From Hymenobacter sublimis (GTDB taxonomy: Bacteria > Bacteroidota > Bacteroidia > Cytophagales > Hymenobacteraceae): a stretch of 64,000 nt of DNA. Under the pieces are notes generated by a model. The model was not told the DNA's origin, did no database searches, and worked only from the letters and a program-made list of their open reading frames with translations. Shown here piece by piece: positions 43,312 through 52,872 of the stretch (the first letter of the stretch is position 1; each line of letters begins with the position of its first letter). Both the position numbers and the translations under genes were made by a program. The stretch covers positions 1,177,501 to 1,241,500 of the forward strand of contig NZ_CP095848.1 of the NCBI RefSeq assembly GCF_023101345.1. Direction: 5' to 3'.

Positions 43312-46300
43312 ATGAAAAGAAATCTACTGTTGCTGACTCCGCTGCTAGCGGCGGCGGCACCGGCCTGGGCGCAGCAGCAGCGCGTGCAGGGCGTCGTTAA
43401 GTCGGAAAAGGGCGAGGCCCTGCCGGGTGTAACGGTAGTCGTGAAAGGCACCACGGCCGGCGCTTCTACCGACGGGGAAGGCCGCTTCAGCCTGAACGTG
43501 CCGGCCAATGCTACCCTGCGCTTTAGCTACATCGGCTTCCTGCCCTTCGAGGTGGCCGTAGGTAGCCGCACTGAGGTAAGCGTGACCTTGAAAGAGGACA
43601 GCCAGACCCTGGATGACGTAGTAGTAATCGGCTACCAGGCCGTGCAGCGCCGCGACGTAACCGGCTCGGTGTCGTCAGTAAGCGCCCAGCAGATCAAGGA
43701 CATTCCGGTAAACTCCGCTGCTGAAGCCCTGACGGGCCGCTTGGCCGGCGTGCAGCTGACTTCCTCGGAGGGCACGCCCGGCAACCTCGATGTGCGGGTG
43801 CGGGTGCGGGGCGGCGGCTCCATCACCCAGGACAACTCCCCGCTCTACGTGGTGGATGGCATTCAGATTGAAAACGCCCTGTCCGTTATTGCGCCCCAGG
43901 ATATTGCCTCCGTTGACGTGCTAAAGGACGCTTCCGCCACGGCCATCTACGGGGCCCGCGGTGCCAACGGGGTAGTGATTATTACGACCAAAAAAGGCAT
44001 CGAGGGAAAAACGGTTATCAGCTACAATGGCTTTGCTGGCTTCCGCCGCATTGCCAAGAAGCTGGACGTGCTGGGCCCGGCCGACTACCTCGACTACCAG
44101 TTTGAACGCTCCCAGCAGGTAGGCGCTACCGGCAGCGGCAGCCTGGAAACCTACCGCCGCCTGTTCGGCAGCTCCAACTACCTCAGTGACACCCTGTCGC
44201 GGGCCCGCAACTCACCCTTCCTGGACTGGCAGGACGAGGCTTTCGGGCGCGACGCCTTCCAGCAAACCCACAACCTGTCGGTGTCGGGTGGGGTGAAAGG
44301 CACCACGTACGCCCTGAGCCTGACCCGCAACGACGAAGACGGCATTCAGCGCGGTTCGGGCTTTGTCCGCAACCTGGTGAACTTCCGCTTCGACACCAAG
44401 CCCACAGATAAGCTGCGCATCGGCCTGAACATGCGCTTCAACGACCAGGAAGTGAACGGGGCCGGCACTTCTACCACCGGCTCGAACACCACCTCCCGCT
44501 TGCGCAATGCCGTGCAGTACCTGCCGCTGTCGGTGCCGCGCAGCACGGGCGTTCTGCTCGACCCCAACGCCTTCGACCCCGACTTCTTCACGACGTCTTC
44601 GCTGGTAAACCCCATTGTGGCCATCGACAGCGAGTTCCGTGAGGACAAGCGCCGCACCTTCAACGTGGGCGCCAATGCCGACCTGACCCTGGCCAAAGGC
44701 CTGGTGTTCCGGACCACGGCGGGTTTCGACATCACGAATGCCGATCTAAGCACCTTCAACGGCCGTAATTCGCCTACCCTGCGCCAGCCGGCCGGTGGCT
44801 ACAACGAGCTGCCCTTTGCTACCATCACCACCACCAACCAGTCGACGATTAATAACTCGAACGTGCTGGATTACAGCTTCACCAAAGGCAAGCACGCGGT
44901 GGGCCTGCTGGTGGGTGAAGAGGTGTATCAGCAGCGCAACAAGCTGCAGTACATCCAAACCAACTACCTACCCCTGGACATTACCGCCGAGCGGGCCTGG
45001 GCCAACATCAACCAGGGCGTACTACCCACCGGCGTTACGGCCCAGCCCGTGCTGCCCCGCACCGATATTCCGCAGAACTTCCGGCTGCTCTCGGGCTTTG
45101 GTCGCCTCACCTACTCCTTCGACGATAAGTACCTGTTTACGGGCACGTTCCGGGCCGATGGCTCTTCCAAGTTCAGGGAAGGCAACCGCTGGGGCTTCTT
45201 CCCCGGCGCTTCGGCGGCGTGGCGTATTTCCAAGGAAGACTTCTTCACGGGAGTACCGGCCGTATCGGACCTGAAGCTGCGCCTGAGTTACGGCCAGGCC
45301 GGCAACAACCGCATCGGCGACTTCCTCTACGACCAGCTCTTTACTGCTGGTAGTGCCCCTTACTTCCTCAACCACGCGCAGGTGCTGGGTTCTTCGGCTA
45401 CCACGCTGGGCAATGAGCGGTTGAAGTGGGAAGTAACCACTTCCCGCGACTTGGGCGTTGACCTGGCCCTGTGGGACAACCGCGTGCAGTTCACCGGCGA
45501 CGTGTACTACAACACGACTACCGACCTGCTTATTAACGTGCCTATCCCGCCCTTCTTGGGCTACCTCAGCCAACTCCAGAACGTGGGTAAAACCTCGAAC
45601 AAGGGCATTGAGCTGCAGCTGACGGGTACCATCTTCAACAAGCCTAACTTCACCTGGACGGCCACCGCCAACGCCTCCATGAACCGCGGCCGGATTGAAA
45701 GCCTGGGCGGCGACCTCCAGGAAATTACCCCGATCAACTCGGGCTGGGCCGGCTCCAACTTTGCCTCCGCCGCCGACTTCAAGGCGCGGGTGGGGCGTCC
45801 GGTGGGCGAGATGTACGGCTACGTGACGGACGGCTTCTACACGGCCGACGACTTTGAGGGCTACAATGCAGCTACCAACCTCTGGATTCCCAAGCAAGGC
45901 CTGCTACCCTCAGGTACGGCGGTAGGGCAGGTGGCCCAGCCCGGCGTCATCAAGCTGAAGGACCTTAACAAGGATGGCGTGGTGAATGACCTGGACCAGA
46001 CCATTATTGGTAATGCCAACCCGAAGGTAACGGGCGGCCTCAACCAGCAGTTCACCTTTAAGAACTTCGATGCCAGCATCTTCCTGAACTTCGTGCTGGG
46101 CAACGATGTGTACAATGCCAACAAGATTGAGTTCACCTCGAACACGCCCAACACGGTGTACAGCAACGTGCTGGGCATTATGGAGGACCGATACCGCACC
46201 ATCAACGCCGATGGTAGCCGGATCACCGACCTCAACACCCTGCGCGAGGTAAACCGGAATGCTACCATCTGGACGCCTACCCAGCGCTACTTCCTGCACT

Positions 46301-46563
46301 CCTGGGCCGTGGAAAGCGGCTCGTTCCTGCGCGTGAACAACGTAACGTTTGGCTACTCCCTGCCCAAACCCCTGATTCAGCGCGTGAAGCTAACCCAGGC
46401 TCGCTTCTACGTGACCCTGAACAACGTGTACACCTTCACCAAGTACACCGGCTACGACCCCGAGGTGAACACCCGCCGCTCCTCGCCGCTCACGCCCGGC
46501 GTTGATTACGCCGCCTACCCGCGCAGCCGCGCCTTCTTGTTCGGCGTGAATCTGGCCCTGTAA
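43312..46563 (+). CDS. SusC-like TonB-dependent outer-membrane receptor
   Basis: A 1083-residue SusC/RagA-type transporter that would import pectin oligosaccharides through the outer membrane. It has a signal peptide (to about PAWAQ), an N-terminal carboxypeptidase-like domain (VQGVVKSEKGEALPGVTVVV), the plug with DVVVIGYQAVQRRDVTGSV and LTGRLAGVQLTSSEGTPGNL, ATAIYGARGANGVVIITTKK, and a beta-barrel ending in FLFGVNLAL. The start at 43312 gives the signal peptide; the open frame reaching back to 43003 overlaps kduI and is discarded. The susD gene follows after 33 bp. The ligand is inferred from neighbours. Confidence 0.95.
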   Translation: MKRNLLLLTPLLAAAAPAWAQQQRVQGVVKSEKGEALPGVTVVVKGTTAGASTDGEGRFSLNVPANATLRFSYIGFLPFEVAVGSRTEVSVTLKEDSQTLDDVVVIGYQAVQRRDVTGSVSSVSAQQIKDIPVNSAAEALTGRLAGVQLTSSEGTPGNLDVRVRVRGGGSITQDNSPLYVVDGIQIENALSVIAPQDIASVDVLKDASATAIYGARGANGVVIITTKKGIEGKTVISYNGFAGFRRIAKKLDVLGPADYLDYQFERSQQVGATGSGSLETYRRLFGSSNYLSDTLSRARNSPFLDWQDEAFGRDAFQQTHNLSVSGGVKGTTYALSLTRNDEDGIQRGSGFVRNLVNFRFDTKPTDKLRIGLNMRFNDQEVNGAGTSTTGSNTTSRLRNAVQYLPLSVPRSTGVLLDPNAFDPDFFTTSSLVNPIVAIDSEFREDKRRTFNVGANADLTLAKGLVFRTTAGFDITNADLSTFNGRNSPTLRQPAGGYNELPFATITTTNQSTINNSNVLDYSFTKGKHAVGLLVGEEVYQQRNKLQYIQTNYLPLDITAERAWANINQGVLPTGVTAQPVLPRTDIPQNFRLLSGFGRLTYSFDDKYLFTGTFRADGSSKFREGNRWGFFPGASAAWRISKEDFFTGVPAVSDLKLRLSYGQAGNNRIGDFLYDQLFTAGSAPYFLNHAQVLGSSATTLGNERLKWEVTTSRDLGVDLALWDNRVQFTGDVYYNTTTDLLINVPIPPFLGYLSQLQNVGKTSNKGIELQLTGTIFNKPNFTWTATANASMNRGRIESLGGDLQEITPINSGWAGSNFASAADFKARVGRPVGEMYGYVTDGFYTADDFEGYNAATNLWIPKQGLLPSGTAVGQVAQPGVIKLKDLNKDGVVNDLDQTIIGNANPKVTGGLNQQFTFKNFDASIFLNFVLGNDVYNANKIEFTSNTPNTVYSNVLGIMEDRYRTINADGSRITDLNTLREVNRNATIWTPTQRYFLHSWAVESGSFLRVNNVTFGYSLPKPLIQRVKLTQARFYVTLNNVYTFTKYTGYDPEVNTRRSSPLTPGVDYAAYPRSRAFLFGVNLAL

Positions 46564-46596
46564 CCTTCCCACCCACTGCTTTTCGACATTTTGCAT

Positions 46597-48447
46597 ATGA
46601 AATCCATCTTCCCCTTCCGGACTGCCGTGGCTGCCGTGGCGCTGGCCGGAACCGCCGGGCTGGTATCCTCCTGCAAAGACTTTCTGGATGTAGAGCCCGT
46701 AGCGCTGAACACCACTTCCTACGTGTTCAGCACGGTGGCCGGCGCTACCACGGCCGTTATCGGAGCCTACGACCCGCTCTCGGGCGACAATGGCTACGGA
46801 CAGCGCATCAGCCTATACTACTCCGTGGATACCGATGAAATGATTGGCTCACCGGGCGCCCCCGACGGGCAGCGCCGCAGCATTGCCCGCTACAAAGCCC
46901 AGTCTACCAACACTGAAATTACCAACCCCTGGAACCAACTGTACCAGGGCGTGGAGCGCGCCAACATCTGCATTCAGCAGATTCCGCAGATGGCGCTTTA
47001 TACCAGCGGCCCGGCCGCTGATACGGCCGCTTTGCACCGCCTGCACGGCGAGGCCCTGACCCTGCGGGCCCAGTATTACTTCGAGCTGATCCGCAACTGG
47101 GGCGACGTGCCGGCGCAGTTTACGCCTTCGGTGTCGGGTCAGAACTTCAACCTGCCCAACGCCGACCGCAACGAAACCTTAACCCGTCTGATTGCCGATC
47201 TGGCCCAAGCCCAAAAGCTCGTGCCCTGGCGCTCAGCCGCCGGCACAGCCAACGAGCGAATCACCAAAGGCGCCGTGAAGGCCCTGCGGGCCCGCCTGGC
47301 CCTGTACCGCGGTGGCTATGCGCCGAAGGACAACCAGATGGTGCGCCCCGCCGACTACCAGGAGTACTACCGCATTGCCCGTCAGGAGTGCGCTGAGTTG
47401 ATGGCCAAGCCCACCGAGCATCGTCTGAACCCGAGCTTCCTGGAAGTATTCAAGAGCATTAATGAGCAGCGCGCTGAGGCCGCCAACGAAATCATGTTCC
47501 AGGTAGGAGCGGGCGGTTCTAATGCCGTGTCTGACAGTAAGTTAGGTTACTACAATGGCCCCCGCCTGCAGAACGCCAATAGTGCCTACGGCTCCAGCCA
47601 GGGTGCTATGGTCATTGCGCCTACCTATTTCTACGCCTTCGACTCGACGGACACCCGCCTGCCGGTAACCATTGCCCCCTACGGCATGGCCAGCAACAGC
47701 ACCTTCTTCTCGGGCGTGGCCCTGAACGTGGTGGCCGATGGCAAATTCCGCCGCGACTGGCACATTCCGCTCGTGACGGGTTCCAGCAACTACCTGGGCT
47801 ACAACTGGCCACTCATTCGCTTCTCGGATGTGGTGCTAATGTTTGCCGAAACCGAAAACGAGCTGAACGGTCCTACCCAGGCAGCCAAAGATGCCCTGCT
47901 GCAAGTACGCACCCGGGCCTTCGGCACCGCCGCCAAGGCTATGGCTGGGCTGAACATGGGCTCCAAAGAAGCGCTGTTCAACGCCATTGTGAATGAGCGC
48001 TACCTGGAGTTTGGGGGTGAAGGCATCCGTAAGTACGATTTGATTCGGTGGAACCTGTTTGCTACCCGCATGAACGAGGTGAAGGCCGACATTGAGAAGC
48101 TGGCTAAAGCCCAGGCGCCGTACCAGAATGTACCCCAGTACATGTACTTCCGCACGCCCGCCGCTGGCCCGGTGCAGTGGACTCGTTCGTTCTACCGCCC
48201 TTCGCCCGCTAATGCTACGGCGCCCACCGGGACGGTACGCGTGAACTGGCGCCAGGCCCTTGATGCCGCCTATTTGGCTAACCTGCGGCCCGCCGGCACC
48301 TCTTACACCCTGGGCACCACTACCGCCTCTAGCACCGGCGCTGGCCTGGCCGCTGAGTACGTACCCGGCCAGGGCAGAGAGCTGCTCCCGATTCCGCAGA
48401 GCACTCTGGCTTCTGACCCCGCCCTTAAGCAAAACTTCGGCTACTAA
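46597..48447 (+). CDS. SusD-like outer-membrane lipoprotein
   Basis: A 616-residue RagB/SusD-family glycan-binding lipoprotein that forms a lid on the SusC pore. The N-terminus MKSIFPFRTAVAAVALAGTA ends in the lipobox LVSSC (Cys about residue 28), followed by KDFLDVEP, a common SusD start. TPR-like helices include GEALTLRAQYYFELIRNWGD, and near the C-terminus IVNERYLEFGGEGIRKYDLIRWN and a final LLPIPQSTLASDPALKQNFGY, both diagnostic. It is 33 bp after susC. The ligand is presumed pectin-derived. Confidence 0.95.
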   Translation: MKSIFPFRTAVAAVALAGTAGLVSSCKDFLDVEPVALNTTSYVFSTVAGATTAVIGAYDPLSGDNGYGQRISLYYSVDTDEMIGSPGAPDGQRRSIARYKAQSTNTEITNPWNQLYQGVERANICIQQIPQMALYTSGPAADTAALHRLHGEALTLRAQYYFELIRNWGDVPAQFTPSVSGQNFNLPNADRNETLTRLIADLAQAQKLVPWRSAAGTANERITKGAVKALRARLALYRGGYAPKDNQMVRPADYQEYYRIARQECAELMAKPTEHRLNPSFLEVFKSINEQRAEAANEIMFQVGAGGSNAVSDSKLGYYNGPRLQNANSAYGSSQGAMVIAPTYFYAFDSTDTRLPVTIAPYGMASNSTFFSGVALNVVADGKFRRDWHIPLVTGSSNYLGYNWPLIRFSDVVLMFAETENELNGPTQAAKDALLQVRTRAFGTAAKAMAGLNMGSKEALFNAIVNERYLEFGGEGIRKYDLIRWNLFATRMNEVKADIEKLAKAQAPYQNVPQYMYFRTPAAGPVQWTRSFYRPSPANATAPTGTVRVNWRQALDAAYLANLRPAGTSYTLGTTTASSTGAGLAAEYVPGQGRELLPIPQSTLASDPALKQNFGY

Positions 48448-48449
48448 CT

Positions 48450-48690
48450 GGTGATGAGGTGAAGAAGTGAATGGTAAAAGGAGAACGGTAAGAGGTGACG
48501 GGTAATAAAAAGGACGTCATTCCGAGTGTAGCGAGGAATCTCGCATGCTGACGTCTGATTACCGCTGCAACCTCAGCCCGCGAGATTTCTCGCCGCCCTC
48601 GGAATAACAAGCGACCCACCCTCCACTTCTCACCCTTTACCTGTCACCTCATCACCCCATCACCTCATCACCTCATCACCTCATCACCCC
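48450..48690. repeat. Nested inverted repeats between susD and kdgF
   Basis: Outer arms: GGTGATGAGGTGAAGAAGTG near 48450 faces a tandem TCACC/CATCACC array at about 48618-48690 (period about 10 bp, CACCTCATCA repeated) that runs up to the kdgF start codon. Inside lies an imperfect palindrome, 48515-48544 (CGTCATTCCGAGTGTAGCGA) with 48580-48609, of the same family as 60312-60389. The whole gap of 243 bp is repeat material; no gene is seen. Confidence 0.65.
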
Positions 48691-49005
48691 ATGACTTCCA
48701 AACATCCTACCTGGCTCACGGTGGGGCCCGGCGTACAGCGCCAGATCCTGGCCTATGGGCCCGAGCTGATGCTGGTGAAAGTGGCCTTTGAAGCGGGCGG
48801 AATTGGGGCGCGCCACCACCACGTGCACTCCCAGATTACCTACGTGGAAAGCGGCGTGTTCCGGTGCACGGTAGGGGAGGAGGAGCGGGTGCTACGGGCC
48901 GGCGACACGTTCTACGCCGCCCCCGACGTGTGGCACGGCGTGGAGTGCCTAGAGGCGGGCGTGCTGCTCGATTCCTTCAGCCCTATGCGGGAAGATTTTG
49001 TGTAA
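48691..49005 (+). CDS. kdgF: Cupin protein, pectin degradation KdgF-like
   Basis: A 104-residue single-cupin protein. KdgF promotes opening of 4,5-unsaturated uronates to the linear keto form (DKI), feeding KduI. The start VGPGVQRQILAYGPELMLVK and the metal site GARHHHVHSQITYVESG, followed by RAGDTFYAAPDVWHGVECLE, match KdgF proteins. It lies between susD and the CE8-PL10 fusion gene, both pectin functions, which supports the name. Length equals the E. coli/Yersinia type. A general cupin of another function is possible but less likely here. Confidence 0.85.
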   Translation: MTSKHPTWLTVGPGVQRQILAYGPELMLVKVAFEAGGIGARHHHVHSQITYVESGVFRCTVGEEERVLRAGDTFYAAPDVWHGVECLEAGVLLDSFSPMREDFV

Positions 49006-49030
49006 CCGGAGGCGGCTTGTGCCCTGCACT

Positions 49031-51205
49031 ATGAAACGACTACTGACAATACTGTTCCTGCTGGTGGGGGTTGGGGAAATGGGAATCTTATCGGCCCGGG
49101 CCCAGCAGGTAACGGTGTCGGCGGATGGTTCGGGCCAGTTCCGGACCATCCAGGCCGCCATTAACAGCCTGCCCAACGAGGCAACCAAGCCGCGCACGGT
49201 GTACATCAAGAATGGCACCTACCGCGAAAAGGTCTTTCTCGATGACAAGCGAAATATCATCCTCAAAGGCCAGAGCGAGAAGGGCGTGGTCCTGACCTCG
49301 GCCCAGGCCCGCGACGCCTGGCGCTGCGACCCGGTGGCGGGCCAGGATGACTGGGGCGTGGCGACACTGAACCTGCGCAACTCCCCCGACATCACCCTAG
49401 AAAACCTCACCGTCATCAATAGCTACGGCTTTGATACCCCGGGCGAGGTAGCAATCGACTGCCCCACGGAGCCCAGCGGCAAGAAAACCATCAGCAAAAC
49501 CGGCCACCAGATGGCCCTACGCACCATGCCCGGCACCACGCGCCTGGTGGTAAAGCACTGCACCTTCCGGGCCCTGGGCGGCGACACCGTCAGCCCCTGG
49601 GACGTGGATGCGGGCCTGTACTATTTCAAGGACTGTACCCTGGAAGGCGGCGTGGATTTCTACTGTCCCCGGGGCTGGGCCTACGCCGAAAACTGCCGCT
49701 TCATCTGCCACAACCCCAACGCCGCCATCTGGCACGACGGCTCCAGCGACGAGGACTCCAAAACGGTGCTCAAGAACTGTGTGTTCGAGGGCGACGCCGG
49801 CTTCAAGCTGGGCCGCTTCCACCGCGAGGCCCAGTTCTACTTGGTGAACTGCACGTTTGGGGAGAATATGGCTGATGCTGACATCTACTGGGCCCAATCG
49901 GGGCCCGGAGCCAAGCAGTGGGGCCGCCGCGTGTACTACCACAATAACCACCGCCGGGGCGGCGACTACGCCTGGTTCAGCAACAACCTAAGCTCGGCCA
50001 AAAACGCCCCCAAAGCTCGCAACATCAATGCCGACTGGACCTTTGGTGGGCGTTGGTACCCGAAGTCGGGCCGGCCGGCCACGGTGCCGCTGAAGCCCTC
50101 CAACCTCGGCGGGCCGGATAAGTACTCGACGGCGCCCAAGCCGGAAGCCAAACCCGCGGATGCTACGGCTACGGCTTCAGCGGGCGGTGCTACCCCCCTT
50201 GCCGCCGTGAAGGTTGATTCGGTGGCGGAACGCATGCTGCTATATCAGCGCACGGTAGGCGGCTGGCCCAAGATGGTGAACAACGTCAAGGTCAAGTACG
50301 ACCACCCGATGACGGTAGCCGAAGAAGCGGCCACCCGCGACGATGCCGGCCGCAACGACGCCACCATCGACAATGAGGCTACCACCCGCGAGATTCGCTA
50401 CCTAGCCGGCGCCTACAAAGCCACCGGCAACGCGGCCTACAAAGCCGCCGCCGAAAAAGGCATCCGCTACCTGCTCCGCATGCAGCAGCGCACCGGCGGT
50501 TTCCCGCAGTACTACCCCGATTCCAGCAGCTACCGCCACTACATCACCTACAACGACAACGCCATGGTGCGGGCCCTGCAGGTGCTCCGCGACGTAAGCC
50601 GCCGCACCAACGGCCTGGACGTAGTCGATGCCAGTCTGGTGGAGCCCGCTACCCAGGCCGTGGCCCGCGGCATTGCCTGCATCCTGAAAACCCAGTACGT
50701 GCAGCGCGGCAAGCTCACGGCCTGGTGCGCCCAGCATGACGAGAAAACCTTTCAGCCCGTAAAAGCCCGCGCCTTTGAGCTGCCCTCCCTGAGCGGCATG
50801 GAAACCGTGTACATCGTGCAGTTTCTCATGGACACTGAAAATCCTACCCCCGCCATCAAGAAAAGCGTGGATGCGGCCGTCGCCTGGCTCGACGCAGTGA
50901 AAATCACGGGCTACACCATCAAGGACCAGCCCGACCCCAAACAGCCTAAGGGCTTCGACCGGGTAATTCTGCCCGAAGCTGGCGCTACCATCTGGGCCCG
51001 CTTCTACGACCTGCAAACCAACCAGCCCATCTACGTCGGGCGCGACTCCAAGCCCCGGCCCAAGCTCTCCGACATCGAATACGAGCGCCGCACCGGCTAC
51101 GCGTATGCCGGCGTCTGGCCCGCCAAACTGCTCAGCCGCGACTACCCCCGCTGGCAGCAGAAACTCAATAGCAACGCTACGCCCGCCCCGGGCAGCAAAC
51201 CATAA
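49031..51205 (+). CDS. Bifunctional CE8 pectinesterase - PL10 pectate lyase
   Basis: A 724-residue exported fusion. Signal peptide MKRLLTILFLLVGVGEMGIL ends near SARAQ. Residues about 25-360 form a CE8 pectin methylesterase beta-helix (VSADGSGQFRTIQAAINSLP; YIKNGTYREKVF). The acid pair is Asp185 (in GGDTVSPWD) and Asp209 (in GGVDFYCPRG); the usual Gln-Asp before the first acid is Gly-Asp here. After a Pro/Ala-rich linker (about 365-395) a PL10 pectate lyase module follows (VGGWPKMVNN; DNEATTREIRYLAGAY; GGFPQYYPDSSSYRHYITYND; RTGYAYAGVWP). Together they would de-methylate and then cleave homogalacturonan, producing unsaturated ends for GH105 and KduI. The start at 49031 matches the signal peptide. 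Confidence 0.92.
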   Translation: MKRLLTILFLLVGVGEMGILSARAQQVTVSADGSGQFRTIQAAINSLPNEATKPRTVYIKNGTYREKVFLDDKRNIILKGQSEKGVVLTSAQARDAWRCDPVAGQDDWGVATLNLRNSPDITLENLTVINSYGFDTPGEVAIDCPTEPSGKKTISKTGHQMALRTMPGTTRLVVKHCTFRALGGDTVSPWDVDAGLYYFKDCTLEGGVDFYCPRGWAYAENCRFICHNPNAAIWHDGSSDEDSKTVLKNCVFEGDAGFKLGRFHREAQFYLVNCTFGENMADADIYWAQSGPGAKQWGRRVYYHNNHRRGGDYAWFSNNLSSAKNAPKARNINADWTFGGRWYPKSGRPATVPLKPSNLGGPDKYSTAPKPEAKPADATATASAGGATPLAAVKVDSVAERMLLYQRTVGGWPKMVNNVKVKYDHPMTVAEEAATRDDAGRNDATIDNEATTREIRYLAGAYKATGNAAYKAAAEKGIRYLLRMQQRTGGFPQYYPDSSSYRHYITYNDNAMVRALQVLRDVSRRTNGLDVVDASLVEPATQAVARGIACILKTQYVQRGKLTAWCAQHDEKTFQPVKARAFELPSLSGMETVYIVQFLMDTENPTPAIKKSVDAAVAWLDAVKITGYTIKDQPDPKQPKGFDRVILPEAGATIWARFYDLQTNQPIYVGRDSKPRPKLSDIEYERRTGYAYAGVWPAKLLSRDYPRWQQKLNSNATPAPGSKP

Positions 51206-51219
51206 TAACGGTCCTGACC

Positions 51220-52743
51220 ATGCCGCACTTATCCCAACAACTGGTTTCTCAGGCGCCCCCGGCAACCGTGGCGTTGCCCTCGCCCGCCCTGCTGGAACTC
51301 CCCGAAAAAGTCCTCCAATTTGGTACCGGCGTGCTGCTGCGCGGCCTGCCTGACTACCTCATCGATAAAGCCAACCGCCAAGGTATCTTCAACGGCCGCA
51401 TTGTGGTGGTGAAGAGCACCGACGGCGGCGACATCGACGCCTTCACCCGTCAGGACGGCCTCTACACCCTCGGCATTCGGGGTATTGAAGACGGCCGCGA
51501 GGTAGCGGAAAACGTGGTGTGCTCGGCCATCAGCCGGGTGCTGTCGGCCAAAAGCCAGTGGGCCGACATTGTGGCCTGCGCCGCCAACCCGGAGCTGATG
51601 GTGGTGATTTCGAACACCACGGAAGTAGGTATTCAGCTCGTGTCGGACGACATCAGCCAGAGCCCGCCGCAGTCGTTTCCGGGCAAGCTGCTGGCCTTTC
51701 TGCTGGCCCGCTACCAGGCTTTCAACGGGGCCAAGGACAAAGGCCTCGTGATTGTGCCCACCGAGCTGATTCCCGACAATGGCACCAAGCTGGAAGCCAT
51801 TCTGCTGGAGCAGGCCCACCGCAACAACCTCGACGCGGAGTTTATCGACTGGCTGGAAACGGCCAACCAGGTGTGCAACTCCCTCGTGGACCGCATCGTG
51901 CCCGGCCGCCCCGACCGGGCCACGCAGGCAGCGCTGGAAGCCGAGCTGGGCTACGCGGACGAGCTGCTGACCATGTCGGAGGTGTACACGCTGTGGGCCA
52001 TTGAGGGCGACGCGCGGGTAAAGGAAATCCTGAGTTTCGAGCGGGCCGACGCTGGCGTTATCGTGCAGCCCGACATTAACCTGTTCCGGGAATTGAAGCT
52101 GCGCCTGCTCAACGGCACCCACACCCTGAGCTGCGGCCTGGCCTTCCTGGCGGGTTTCCCGACAGTGCGTGAGGCCATGGACGACGCCAACCTGGCCGGC
52201 TTCATTCACAACCTGATGCTGGCCGATTTGCTGCCCGGCATTCCCTACTCCGTGGATGAAAAAATGGGCCAGCGCTTCGGTATGCAGGTGCTCGACCGGT
52301 TCCGCAACCCCTCCATCGAGCACAAATGGCTGTCGATTTCGATGAACTACACGGCCAAGATGCAGATGCGCAACGTGCCCACGCTGCTGCACTACTACCA
52401 GAAGCTGCACGCCGTGCCACACTACATGGCCCTGGGCTTTGCCGCCTACCTGGCCTTTATGCGGGCAACCCGGCAGGAGGGAGGCAAGTGGTACGGCGAG
52501 CTGAACGGCCAAGCCTATGAAATTCAGGACGAAAAAGCCGGCTACTTCGCCGACCTCTGGGCCCGCCTGGAGCCCGCCGACCTCGTCCGCACCGTGTTGC
52601 ACAACCAGGCGCTCTGGGGCCATGACCTCTCGGCCCTGCCCGGCTTCGCGGAGTGCGTCACGCGCTACCTCTCAACCCTGCTCGAACACGGTGCCCGCGC
52701 TACCGTAGCCCACGCCCTGAACCGGGAATTAGCGGTTAGCTAA
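51220..52743 (+). CDS. uxaB: Tagaturonate reductase
   Basis: A 507-residue member of the mannitol dehydrogenase family that reduces D-tagaturonate to D-altronate with NADH. Features are LQFGTGVLLRGLPDYLIDKA, VVVKSTDGGDIDAFTRQDGL, VVISNTTEVGIQ, GLVIVPTELIPDNG and, in the C-terminal domain, LFRELKLRLLNGTHTLSCGL with the catalytic Lys typical of the family. It follows the CE8-PL10 gene after 14 bp, so they are probably co-transcribed; a palindromic repeat comes directly after its stop codon. Confidence 0.94.
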   Translation: MPHLSQQLVSQAPPATVALPSPALLELPEKVLQFGTGVLLRGLPDYLIDKANRQGIFNGRIVVVKSTDGGDIDAFTRQDGLYTLGIRGIEDGREVAENVVCSAISRVLSAKSQWADIVACAANPELMVVISNTTEVGIQLVSDDISQSPPQSFPGKLLAFLLARYQAFNGAKDKGLVIVPTELIPDNGTKLEAILLEQAHRNNLDAEFIDWLETANQVCNSLVDRIVPGRPDRATQAALEAELGYADELLTMSEVYTLWAIEGDARVKEILSFERADAGVIVQPDINLFRELKLRLLNGTHTLSCGLAFLAGFPTVREAMDDANLAGFIHNLMLADLLPGIPYSVDEKMGQRFGMQVLDRFRNPSIEHKWLSISMNYTAKMQMRNVPTLLHYYQKLHAVPHYMALGFAAYLAFMRATRQEGGKWYGELNGQAYEIQDEKAGYFADLWARLEPADLVRTVLHNQALWGHDLSALPGFAECVTRYLSTLLEHGARATVAHALNRELAVS

Positions 52744-52744
52744 G

Positions 52745-52842
52745 GTAGAGACGCGACACTTCGCGTCTCGTCGTTGAACGGTAAGCTTGAGCGACACTGT
52801 TGCACGACGCAGCCGACGAGACGCGAAGTGTCGCGTCTCTAC
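52745..52842. repeat. GAGACGCG inverted repeat, copy 1
   Basis: Arms of 29 bp (52745-52773 and 52814-52842) are perfect reverse complements, beginning GTAGAGACGCGACACTTCGC. The arm itself contains the small palindrome GACGCGA...TCGCGTC. The spacer is 40 bp. The same arm sequence is found at 54600-54702 and 56369-56469. It fills most of the gap between uxaB and uxaA. Confidence 0.92.
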
Positions 52843-52872
52843 AACGCTCTTAATACCTCGATACCTCGAACC

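Noticed and set aside
46561..46597. A fifth copy of the pectin operator before susD (CGACATTTTGCATA)
   Set aside because: The match is partial, lacks the central CGTTTGC, and the susC-susD gap of 33 bp leaves no room for a promoter.
48450..48690. CRISPR array at the TCACC/CATCACC repeats
   Set aside because: The units are about 10 bp, contiguous and without spacers; no cas genes are present.
51229..52623. 464-codon minus-strand open frame opposite uxaB
   Set aside because: A shadow frame of high-GC coding DNA; the plus-strand frame is a clear tagaturonate reductase.
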